Source: JAWKHR01 sp041394725 (GTDB lineage: Bacteria; Acidobacteriota; Vicinamibacteria; Vicinamibacterales; SCN-69-37). Taken from it: a stretch of 64,000 nucleotides of DNA. The stretch lies in contig JAWKHR010000024.1 in NCBI GenBank assembly GCA_041394725.1, positions 1 through 64,000 of the forward strand, given 5' to 3'. Below, one piece after another: positions 24,983 to 32,118 of this stretch (positions within the stretch are counted from its first letter, which is position 1; every line of letters begins with the position of its first letter). A program made the translations under genes and the position numbers. The notes beneath the pieces were generated by a model. The model saw only the letters and a list, made by a program, of their open reading frames with translations, was not told where the DNA came from and did not search any database.

Positions 24983-26431
24983 TCACGCAATTCGCGCGGG
25001 AGCCCCGTCCGGCTGAACCGCCGCCCGGCGCCCGGCCGGTCCGGCGCCCGGGCAGGGACGGGGGCGGGCGAGCCGCGTGAGAACGAGCGCCGTGACGACG
25101 AGCACCGTCGCCACCGCGAACGTTCCGCGCATGCCGGCGGCGATGGCCTCCCGGCCCGCCGATGCCAGCCCCTCCGCGCCGGTGCCGCGCAGGAAGACCG
25201 AGGCCATGGCCGACGCGCCGGTGATCTGCCCGACGTTGCGCGACAGGGTGAGCAGCCCGGCGACGACGCCGCGATCGCCGCCGGCGTCCGCGAGGACCGC
25301 CGTGTTGTTGGCGGTCTGGAACACCGCATAGCCCGACGTCATGACGACGAGCGGGACCGCATAGCCGGTGACGCCGGTCGCCGATGGCAGCAGCGCGAGG
25401 AGCGCGCCGCCGGCCGCCATCATCACCAGGCCCGCGACCACGGCGCGCGTGGCGCCGACGCGTTCGAGCCATTGGCCGGCCACCGAGGCCGTGACCGCGG
25501 CCGCGGCGGGCCCCATCGAGAGCACCAGGCCCGTGCGGGTCGGCCCGAGCCCCAGTCCGCGCGCCAGGTAGAACGGCCCGACGATGAGCGTGGCCGTGAC
25601 GACGGTCGCCACGAGCGAGCTGGTCGCGAGCGAAACCGACAGGAGCGGCCGGCGGAACATCGTCACTGGCACCAGCGGCGTCCGCGTCCGGGATTCGACG
25701 AACACGAAGGCCGCCGCGCCGGCGGCGGCTCCGGTCAACAGCGTGATGGTCGAGGGTGCCCACGCCGCGGCGCCGCCCGTCATCGCGAACACGTAGGCCA
25801 GGAGACTGCTCCCGAGCAGCAGCGTGCCCGGCAGTCGAAGGACACGCGCGCGCGCGGCGCGGCGACGGTCGCGGGGCAGATGACGCCACGCCAGCGCGAA
25901 CGCCGCGATGCCCAGCGGCACGTTGACCAGGAAGATCGCGCCAGGTCCGACGTGCCCGACGACGCCGCCCATCGCGGGACCGAGGGTCGTGCCGACGGCC
26001 GACATCGCGGCCAGCCGACTCATGACCCGCTCGGGCCTCACGCGCGGCAGGTCGCCCACCATCGCGAAGGCGAGCGCCATCATCGCCGCCGCGCCGGCGC
26101 CCTGGACGGCGCGGGCGACCAGCAGCCATCGCAGCGAGGGCACGACGGCGTCGATCGCCGACGCCACGGTAAAGAGGGCGATCGCCGCAAGAAAGACCCG
26201 GCGGCGGCCCAGCACGTCGCCCAGTCGCCCGGCCACGACGGTCAGCGACGTGACCGCCAGCAGGCAGGCCAGCACGATCCACCGGGCGTCGGCGAGCGAT
26301 CCGCCGAACGCACGCGCCAGTGCCGGCAGGCTCGTGTTCGTCAGGCTGGCATCCAGCGTCGTCATCAACAGGGCCAGCGACAGGCTGCCCACCGCCAATC
26401 GCTCGCGTCGCGACTCGATCACCGCCACCAT
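24983..26431 (-). CDS. MFS transporter, DHA2 (14-helix) type
   Basis: 482-residue drug/proton antiporter of the major facilitator superfamily. Motif A is GRLGDVLGRRRV between helices 2 and 3. The helix-5 signature of exporters is present as AVGTTLGPAMGGVVGHVG. Hydrophobicity suggests 14 helices, with the extra central pair around RVLRLPGTLLLGSSLLAYVFAM. It is divergent from a LysR regulator 102 bp away, so expression is probably induced by the exported compound through that regulator. ATG 26431 (VAVIESRRERLAVG) directly precedes helix 1. Confidence 0.9.
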   Translation of the reverse strand: MVAVIESRRERLAVGSLSLALLMTTLDASLTNTSLPALARAFGGSLADARWIVLACLLAVTSLTVVAGRLGDVLGRRRVFLAAIALFTVASAIDAVVPSLRWLLVARAVQGAGAAAMMALAFAMVGDLPRVRPERVMSRLAAMSAVGTTLGPAMGGVVGHVGPGAIFLVNVPLGIAAFALAWRHLPRDRRRAARARVLRLPGTLLLGSSLLAYVFAMTGGAAAWAPSTITLLTGAAAGAAAFVFVESRTRTPLVPVTMFRRPLLSVSLATSSLVATVVTATLIVGPFYLARGLGLGPTRTGLVLSMGPAAAAVTASVAGQWLERVGATRAVVAGLVMMAAGGALLALLPSATGVTGYAVPLVVMTSGYAVFQTANNTAVLADAGGDRGVVAGLLTLSRNVGQITGASAMASVFLRGTGAEGLASAGREAIAAGMRGTFAVATVLVVTALVLTRLARPRPCPGAGPAGRRAAVQPDGAPARIA

Positions 26432-26478
26432 GGCTGCCAGCGTAGCGACGGACGACGCATGGCGGAAGACGCAACGTT

Positions 26479-26495
26479 TGCACTCGAGCCGTGCA
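26479..26495. promoter_or_regulatory. Probable LysR-type operator
   Basis: TGCAC-N7-GTGCA, a dyad between the divergent MFS and LysR genes in the place expected for LysR binding. Confidence 0.5.
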
Positions 26496-26533
26496 TTTGA
26501 CGCCCGTCAGCAGGCCGTGCCATCGTCCCCCGC

Positions 26534-27454
26534 ATGGCGACACCCGACCTGAACCAGCTCTTCGTCCTGCGCGCGGTGCTGCGCGAGCACAGCGTGGTGC
26601 GCGCGGCGGAACGCCTCCACCTGAGTCCATCGGCGACGAGCCGGGCGCTGGCGCGCGTGCGCGAGACCGTTGGCGATCCGATCCTCGTCAAGTCGGGCCG
26701 GACGCTCGTCCCAACGCCGCGGGCCGTGGCGATGCGCGACCGCGTCGAGCAGGTGATCGAGGAGGCGCAGTCGCTGCTCCTGCCGGCCCGGCCTCCCGAC
26801 CTGCGGCGCGTCGAGCGCACGTTCACGCTCAGGACGAGCGAGGGGTTCGCCGAGACGTTCGGCCCCGGGCTCGTGAAAGCCGTCATGCGGGAGGCGCCCG
26901 GCGTCCGCCTGCGGTTCGTCGCGCGGCAGACGCGGGAGGCGACCGGCCTGCGGGACGGCACGGTCGATCTCGAGACGGGCGTGGTCGATGCCGGGACGAG
27001 TCCCGAGCTGCACCAGCGGCCGCTGTTCGCCGACCGGCTGGTCGGCGTGGCCCGCGCCGGTCATGCGGTGCGGCGGGCGCGCATGACCGCGGCGGCCTAC
27101 GCGGCGGCCGCGCACGTCGGCGTGTCGCGTGAGACCGTGGATCAGGGGTGGGTGGACGACGCCCTCGCACCAATGGGGCTGGAACGCCGCGTGATGACCC
27201 TCGTGAGCGGCTTCGCCGCGGCGATCGCGGTCGCGCGAGGATCCGATCTGGTCGCGACGGTTCCCGAGCGGCACACGGCGGCCCTGCGCGCGGGAATGTA
27301 CACCTTCGCGCTGCCGTTCAGGTTGCCGTCACTCCTGGTGTCGATGATGTGGCATCCACGCCTGCATGCCGATCCGGTGCACGCGTGGCTGCGCGAGCGC
27401 GTCTTCCGGGCGGCCGGGAACGGGAAGCGCGCGATTCGCCGGCCGAAACCGTGA
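26534..27454 (+). CDS. LysR-family transcriptional regulator
   Basis: 306-residue regulator. The N-terminal winged helix reads LNQLFVLRAVLREHSVVRAAERL, then LSPSATSRALARVRETVGDPI, the standard LysR DNA-binding helices. The periplasmic-binding-like effector domain runs from about residue 88 (RRVERTFTLRTSEGF). It resembles the NodD/PnbR-type group, whose members recognise aromatic or drug-like effectors. ATG 26534 enters the DNA-binding domain directly. It probably controls the divergent MFS gene. Confidence 0.92.
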   Translation: MATPDLNQLFVLRAVLREHSVVRAAERLHLSPSATSRALARVRETVGDPILVKSGRTLVPTPRAVAMRDRVEQVIEEAQSLLLPARPPDLRRVERTFTLRTSEGFAETFGPGLVKAVMREAPGVRLRFVARQTREATGLRDGTVDLETGVVDAGTSPELHQRPLFADRLVGVARAGHAVRRARMTAAAYAAAAHVGVSRETVDQGWVDDALAPMGLERRVMTLVSGFAAAIAVARGSDLVATVPERHTAALRAGMYTFALPFRLPSLLVSMMWHPRLHADPVHAWLRERVFRAAGNGKRAIRRPKP

Positions 27455-27470
27455 GCGCGCCGACGCGCGT

Positions 27471-27532
27471 GGCTGCGGCGTGCCCGGCGCGCGACTGCGG
27501 CGTGCCCGCCGCGCGGCTACAGCGTGCCCGGG
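27471..27532. repeat. Short 22-bp tandem repeat, 2.8 units
   Basis: Units begin at 27471, 27493 and 27515 with core GCGGCGTGCCC; the third, divergent unit covers the 3' end of the RNase H gene. It looks like local duplication of the gene tail in the convergent gap. Confidence 0.5.
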
Positions 27533-28266
27533 TCGATGTTCCAGCTTCGCAGGATCGCCGCCTCGTCGGCCGCGCTCGTCGTCTTCCGGTACCGCGCGCC
27601 CGACTGTCCCTTCACGTGCCGCTCGCACTCGGCCCAGGTCGCATGGCGCGCGGCGCGGCCGTTGACGACGCTGACGTAGGAGTGCGCCCGGGCCGACTTC
27701 GAGGGACGGCCGCTCCCGGGCGACGACTCGCGCCGGGCCGGCACGCCGGTCTCGTCGGGCACGTCGAGGATCGGCCGGTCGTACGCGGCGAGCGGGCCCT
27801 GGTAGAGCGCGATCGACTCCCCGCGCGCGAGTCCGTCCGCGATCTCGTCCACGCGCTCGTTGCCGCAGATCCCGCTGTGGCCACGGACGTAGTGCCAGTG
27901 CACGCCGCCGCGGCCCCGTGCGTCGGCCAGGCGCGCCAGCCGCTCCCACAGATCGCGGTTGAGCACGTCGTCGCCGCCCACGGTCTTCCAGCCGCGCCGG
28001 CGCCAGGCGTGGATCCACTCGCGGATGCCCTTGATGACGTAGGTCGAGTCCGTGTAGATCGCGACCACGCCGTCTACGGCCTCGATCTCGGACAGGGCCT
28101 GGATCGCCGCGGTCAGCTCCATCCTGTTATTGGTCGTGTGCGTCTCGCGCCCGCCGAGCTCGGCGACGTGGCCGTCGGGCGTGACGACCACGACGCCCCA
28201 GCCGCCGGGGCCGGGATTGCCCTTGGCCGCGCCATCGCAGAAGACGGTGATGCCGATCGGGGTCAC
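27517..28266 (-). CDS. rnhA: Ribonuclease HI with C-terminal viroplasmin/HBD-like domain
   Basis: 249-residue RNase HI, about 95 residues longer than the E. coli type. The carboxylate tetrad is seen: D11 in FCDGAAKGNPGPGGW, E50 in NNRMELTAA, D73 in YTDSTYV and D140 in GNERVDEIADG, with the flap His130 in RGHSG. It cleaves the RNA strand of RNA:DNA hybrids. After a Ser/Pro/Arg linker, residues about 195-245 (AHSYVSVVNGRAARHATWAECERHV and GQSGARYRKT) match the hybrid-binding/viroplasmin motif. That motif normally sits at the N terminus of eukaryotic-type RNase H1. GTG 28266 with a GGATGAGG ribosome site is the chosen start. Confidence 0.9.
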   Translation of the reverse strand: MTPIGITVFCDGAAKGNPGPGGWGVVVVTPDGHVAELGGRETHTTNNRMELTAAIQALSEIEAVDGVVAIYTDSTYVIKGIREWIHAWRRRGWKTVGGDDVLNRDLWERLARLADARGRGGVHWHYVRGHSGICGNERVDEIADGLARGESIALYQGPLAAYDRPILDVPDETGVPARRESSPGSGRPSKSARAHSYVSVVNGRAARHATWAECERHVKGQSGARYRKTTSAADEAAILRSWNIDPGTL

Positions 28267-28313
28267 GCGGAACGCCTCATCCGGGAATCGTACCGCGAGT
28301 CGGCGGTCGGTGT

Positions 28314-28466
28314 TCAACCGCCGGAGACGGCGGACGGCCACTGGTACGCCCGGGCCCACTCGAGAAAGGCCTGGATGCGGTCCTGATGCGCGGTCAGCCA
28401 CTCCCGCACACCCGGGAACGGCGTGCGCTGACTGATGTAGTACACGAATGGCTCTCGCCGATTCAT
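28314..28466 (-). CDS. Small 50-residue protein coupled to a membrane protein
   Basis: 50 residues: starts MNRREPFVYYISQRTPFPGV and ends ARAYQWPSAVSGG, with helix EWLTAHQDRIQAFLEWA. It is rich in aromatic residues and is not recognised. Its ATG overlaps the stop of the upstream membrane gene as ATGA, strong positional evidence that it is translated. It ends 47 bp before the RNase HI start, on the same strand. Confidence 0.55.
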   Translation of the reverse strand: MNRREPFVYYISQRTPFPGVREWLTAHQDRIQAFLEWARAYQWPSAVSGG

Positions 28467-28816
28467 CCGGCCCTGCGCGGCTGGTTCTCACTTCGCCAGA
28501 CGCCGACCGCCACCAGAGCCGTGACCACGGCCAGCGTCATCGCGACGATCCGGGCTCCGGACCCGAGGCCCTCCTGCGAGGCGAAGACGACCATCGCGAA
28601 GCCCAGGGCCAGCAGCGTGAACGGCAGGCTCGAGCGGACCGACACGCCGACGCTGCCGAAGAAGGTCCCCACCGACAGACACACGAAGAAGGCGCTCACC
28701 GCCGCGCTCCACCCGGGAACGGCGAGACTGGAGGCACCTACCCCGACGGCGGCCAGGCAGACCGAGACCACCGCCCGGCGCGCCATCTGCCGGCCAAAGG
28801 TGTCGTGCTGAGTCAC
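28463..28816 (-). CDS. Small membrane protein, four helices
   Basis: 117-residue hydrophobic protein with about four membrane helices (AVVSVCLAAVGVGASSLAVP, AAVSAFFVCLSVGTFFGSV, LPFTLLALGFAMVVFA, IVAMTLAVVTALVAVGVW). No family recognised. GTG 28816 is preferred to the upstream ATG because GAGGGG lies 5 nt before it. It is translationally coupled to the 50-residue gene downstream. Confidence 0.65.
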   Translation of the reverse strand: MTQHDTFGRQMARRAVVSVCLAAVGVGASSLAVPGWSAAVSAFFVCLSVGTFFGSVGVSVRSSLPFTLLALGFAMVVFASQEGLGSGARIVAMTLAVVTALVAVGVWRSENQPRRAG

Positions 28817-28857
28817 GTGTCCCCTCTCGGAGTTTTGTGCGTTCCGCAGTCGCGCCG

Positions 28858-29487
28858 TCAAGGAAATTCAGGCGAGGCCGCCCGGCGAAACACCCAGCGC
28901 AGGCCCGCCCGTGTCCACGTCCGGCCATCCGCGGACGTCTCCCACTCGATGACGAAGCCGCCGGGTGTGATGTCGCGCACGACCGTGCGGCCGATCAGCC
29001 GCCGGCCGTCGGCGCCCGGCGGGCCCAGCGTGGCCGCCCGCTCGTTGCTGAGCGTGAGCCGCCCGTCCACGAAGTCACCCTCGTAGACGTCCAGCAGCCC
29101 CCAGAGGTCGTCGAGGTAGACGACGCGGAACGTCTTCCGGAACCGGTCGAACGACCAGATCGACGTCGTCTGCCAGACCTGCCCATCCGGCCACGTGACC
29201 GCGAGGTCGGCTTCGAGAAACGCCCCGCCGAGTCTCGGCCGGAACGTGGTGGTGACCGTCTTCGTCGCCAGCCATGGCCGCGACAGGTCCCTGACGTCGC
29301 CGAATTCCGGCGTGACTGCCCAGCGGCCCTCGAGGAACGCGATCTTCCGCATGTCCTGCGGCGGGCCGGGGTCGAAGCCGGGCGTGAGGTCGAGTTGCTG
29401 TGCCCTCGCGCCCGCGGCGTGAGCCAGCACCAGGGCGAGGACGATGGCGATCGCGGCGGAGACGCGGGTAACGGGTGTCGGAGCCAT
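28858..29487 (-). CDS. Secreted DUF1579/lipocalin-like protein
   Basis: 209-residue exported protein (signal peptide about 1-29, AAIAIVLALVLAHAAGARA). The mature part is a predicted up-and-down barrel. KIAFLEGRWAVTPEFGD starts the first strand, and FRPRLGGAFLEADLAVTW, TTSIWSFDRFRKTFRVVYLDD and FVIEWETSADGRTWTRA follow, the pattern of DUF1579-like proteins. Those are thought to bind small hydrophobic ligands; the ligand is not predictable. ATG 29487 starts right at the signal peptide. It has no obvious operon partner. Confidence 0.65.
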   Translation of the reverse strand: MAPTPVTRVSAAIAIVLALVLAHAAGARAQQLDLTPGFDPGPPQDMRKIAFLEGRWAVTPEFGDVRDLSRPWLATKTVTTTFRPRLGGAFLEADLAVTWPDGQVWQTTSIWSFDRFRKTFRVVYLDDLWGLLDVYEGDFVDGRLTLSNERAATLGPPGADGRRLIGRTVVRDITPGGFVIEWETSADGRTWTRAGLRWVFRRAASPEFP

Positions 29488-29624
29488 GCGCCCACGGTGC
29501 CATGACGCCCCGCGGTGGATGCCGCACGAGTCGCCGGCGGCCGGCGCGACGACGTCAGTGGCGCGTCGGCGTCAGTGCCGCACCGGGCGTCAGCGGCACG
29601 GGCGGCGATGCGCGTCGCCGCGGC

Positions 29625-29990
29625 TCAGGCCCTGCGACGGTCGCGGCGCGCCGCGGCCGCCGCCCCGATGAGATCGGCCACGATCGCCGCTGGCACCGGC
29701 TGGCTCGGCCTGAAGCGGATGCAGCTCTTCCCGACGCTCAGCCCCTCGAGCGCGGGGCGATGCGCCCGCACGACCGCCGCCTCCGCGACGTAGAGCGCCA
29801 CGAAGTGCTTCTGCCGCGCGATCGCGAACAGCGAGCCGCCGAGGTCGTAGTGCGGGTGCCCGTACTTCATGAACTCCCGCGCGTCGGGCGCCGCCGCCCT
29901 GATTTCCCGGCGCAGCGTCCGCAACACACGCCGCTCGGCTTCGGGAACCTCGCGCAGGTACTCGGCCACGCTTCGGGCACTGGAGATCAT
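29625..29990 (-). CDS. DUF1801 family protein
   Basis: 121-residue protein of the YdhG/DUF1801 type. VAEYLREVPEAERRVLRTLRREI leads to the diagnostic EFMKYGHPHYDLGGSLFAIARQKHFVALYV and GKSCIRFRP. The fold is small alpha-beta; the role is unknown. ATG 29990 has GGAGGGAG about 8 nt upstream, which decides it over longer in-frame options. It lies downstream of the LytTR/LytS pair on the same strand with a 98-bp gap. Confidence 0.8.
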   Translation of the reverse strand: MISSARSVAEYLREVPEAERRVLRTLRREIRAAAPDAREFMKYGHPHYDLGGSLFAIARQKHFVALYVAEAAVVRAHRPALEGLSVGKSCIRFRPSQPVPAAIVADLIGAAAAARRDRRRA

Positions 29991-30088
29991 CGGTCGCTCC
30001 CTCCTCGACCGATGCTCCCACGACCGGCGGTCCGGGTCGCGACCGCCGGCAACACGCCTCGTGCCGTCCGGCACACCGACCCCGCGCC

Positions 30089-30856
30089 TCAGGCCTGCGC
30101 GAGCAACGACGCGAGCGCGGCCTTGCGCCGCCGGCTGAGCGGCAGCTCGGTCCCGCAGGTCAGCACGACGACGTAGTCACCGTGCTGGTTGGGGCGCAGG
30201 CTCTGCACGCGGTCGCGCCGCACGATCGCCGACCGGTGCACGCGGACGAAGCGGGCCGGATCGAGCTCCCGCGCCAGCCGGTCCATCGTCGAGCGGAGGA
30301 GCGTGGCGCGACCCTCGTGGTGCAGGCACGCGTAGACGCCCTGCGCCTCGATCCAGTCGATGGCGCGGACCGGCACGATGCGCACGCGCCCCACCTCGCG
30401 GATGACGAGGCGCTCGGCATAGGAGGCCGCCGGGCCTGTCGAGGCGCCGGCCGCCTCGACGTTCGTCTTGGGATCCTTCTTCGGCTCCCGCCCCGCGCGG
30501 CTGGCGAGGCGATCCCGCACCCGGTCCAGCATCCGGTCGAACCTGGCGTCGTCGAACGGCTTCAGCAGGTAGTCCACGGCGGCCGTCTCGAAGGCGGCGA
30601 CCGCGTGCTCGTCGTGCGCGGTCACGAAGACGACCAGCGGCGGCGGCGTGCCGAGCGCGCGAACCACCTCGAACCCGTCGATGCCGGGCATGCGGATGTC
30701 GAGGAGCACCACGTCCGGGTGGAAGGTCGCCGCCAGGCTGACGGCGGCTTCGCCGGTCGCGCACGAGGCCACGGCCGAGACGTCCGGATGCCGCGCGAGC
30801 AGCAGCTCGACGTTCTCCCGCGAGAGCGGTTCGTCGTCGGCGATCAGGACGCGCAT
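30089..30856 (-). CDS. LytTR-type response regulator
   Basis: 255-residue response regulator. The receiver has DDEP at 7-10, the phospho-acceptor D53 in VVLLDIRMPGIDG, and K99 in DYLLKPF. The LytTR DNA-binding domain covers about 155-255 (LVIREVGRVRIVPVRAIDWIEAQG, FVRVHRSAIVRRDRV). It is the partner of the upstream sensor kinase, whose gene overlaps this start by 13 bp. It would bind two direct repeats near target promoters; the divergent TonB-like gene is a natural candidate target. Confidence 0.93.
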   Translation of the reverse strand: MRVLIADDEPLSRENVELLLARHPDVSAVASCATGEAAVSLAATFHPDVVLLDIRMPGIDGFEVVRALGTPPPLVVFVTAHDEHAVAAFETAAVDYLLKPFDDARFDRMLDRVRDRLASRAGREPKKDPKTNVEAAGASTGPAASYAERLVIREVGRVRIVPVRAIDWIEAQGVYACLHHEGRATLLRSTMDRLARELDPARFVRVHRSAIVRRDRVQSLRPNQHGDYVVVLTCGTELPLSRRRKAALASLLAQA

Positions 30857-31944
30857 GACACCTGGTCGGCCACCGAGCCTGCCACCGGCGATCGGGGCAC
30901 CCGGATCTCCGCGCACACGCCGCCCTCCCGCGGGCGGAACGCCAGGCCGCCTCCGACGACGGCCAGCCGCTCTCGCGTGACGGTCAGTCCCTCGCCGCCG
31001 TCGCGCTCCGCCTGGAAGCCTGCCGGCAGTCCGGGACCATCGTTGATCACCCTGACGACGAGGCCGCCGCTCTCGATCGTCGCGTCGATGTGCACGCGGC
31101 CCGGCTCGGGGGATCGCTCGATCCCATGGACGACGGCGTTCTCGAGCAGGGGCTGGAGGACGAGGCAGGGCACCGCGCACACGCGGGCGTCGGGCGAGGC
31201 CTCGATGTTCCACGTCAACGCCGGACCGAAGCGCACGGCCTGGATGTCGAGGTAGCGCGCAGCCAGCGCCAGCTCCTCGTCCAGCGGGACGTACGGCCGT
31301 TTCTCGGACTGGAGCGCGGAGCGCAGCAGATCGCCGAGGCCCGCCAGCATGCTGATGGCGTGCGACGCCTCGCCTTTCCGCACCAGCGCGCCGACCGCGC
31401 CGAGCGCGTTGAACAGGAAGTGCGGCTGCAGGCGGGCGCGAAGCGTCAGCAGCTCCGACCGGGCCAGCAATCCGAGCAGGCGCGCGTTCTCGACGGCCAG
31501 CGCGCGCTCGGCCTCACGCGCCCGATCCCGCAGGTGCCATTGGGTCCCGAACGTCAGCAGGCCCGCCACGATCAGGGCGTCGATCAGCACGCCGATCGGA
31601 TAAACGCTGGCCGTCGCACCGGACACCGGCGGAAGCCCCTGCGACCAGCGGTCGATCGCCACGGTGGCGAACGTCGCGGTCGCGAGCCACGCCGCGCCCG
31701 CCGCGCCGAGGATCGCGCCGTTCGCCAGGCGTCGCGGACTCGCCACGGGCCGCCGGCGCGCCAGTTCCACCAGCAGCGGGCTGACCGCGGCCCAGAGTGC
31801 GGCCGACGGAAGCATCGAGACGAAGAGCGTGCCCCAGGCCACGGCACGTCCGGCGCGGGTCAGGTCCACGTGGACGGCCGATGCCGATGAGGCCGCCAGC
31901 ACCAGGAAGACGGCCGCGCTGTAGGCCCAGGCCATGGGTCGCAT
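30844..31944 (-). CDS. LytS/YehU-type sensor histidine kinase
   Basis: 366-residue kinase with about four N-terminal membrane helices in residues 1-135, no separate sensor domain, and a short coiled segment (RDRAREAERALAVENARLL). The phospho-acceptor is H175 in RARLQPHFLFNAL, the mark of the LytS family. The N-box is CLVLQPLLENAVVHGIE and the ATP lid region VRVINDGPGLPAG. It phosphorylates the overlapping LytTR regulator. ATG 31944 or 31935 are both possible. It is divergent from the TonB-receptor-like gene. Confidence 0.92.
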   Translation of the reverse strand: MRPMAWAYSAAVFLVLAASSASAVHVDLTRAGRAVAWGTLFVSMLPSAALWAAVSPLLVELARRRPVASPRRLANGAILGAAGAAWLATATFATVAIDRWSQGLPPVSGATASVYPIGVLIDALIVAGLLTFGTQWHLRDRAREAERALAVENARLLGLLARSELLTLRARLQPHFLFNALGAVGALVRKGEASHAISMLAGLGDLLRSALQSEKRPYVPLDEELALAARYLDIQAVRFGPALTWNIEASPDARVCAVPCLVLQPLLENAVVHGIERSPEPGRVHIDATIESGGLVVRVINDGPGLPAGFQAERDGGEGLTVTRERLAVVGGGLAFRPREGGVCAEIRVPRSPVAGSVADQVSCAS

Positions 31945-32105
31945 GACGCTGACGCAGGATACCGCGCCGGGCCTCGCGCGGGAGATCGTCTGGCCGACGA
32001 GTCGCCAGCGGGTCCGCCGGCGATGCGGGCGGCAGGCCGCTCCCCCATCGACAACGTCACGGAACCCTGCCGCGACACGGCACGTGCGCGCGAGCGTGCG
32101 CGTGG

Positions 32106-32111
32106 CAGAGT
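32106..32111 (+). promoter_or_regulatory. Possible -10 element (CAGAGT)
   Basis: CAGAGT ends 7 nt before ATG 32119, the same spacing as the other leaderless candidates, but its first base departs from TANNNT. Confidence 0.3.
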
Positions 32112-32118
32112 GCCGGCC

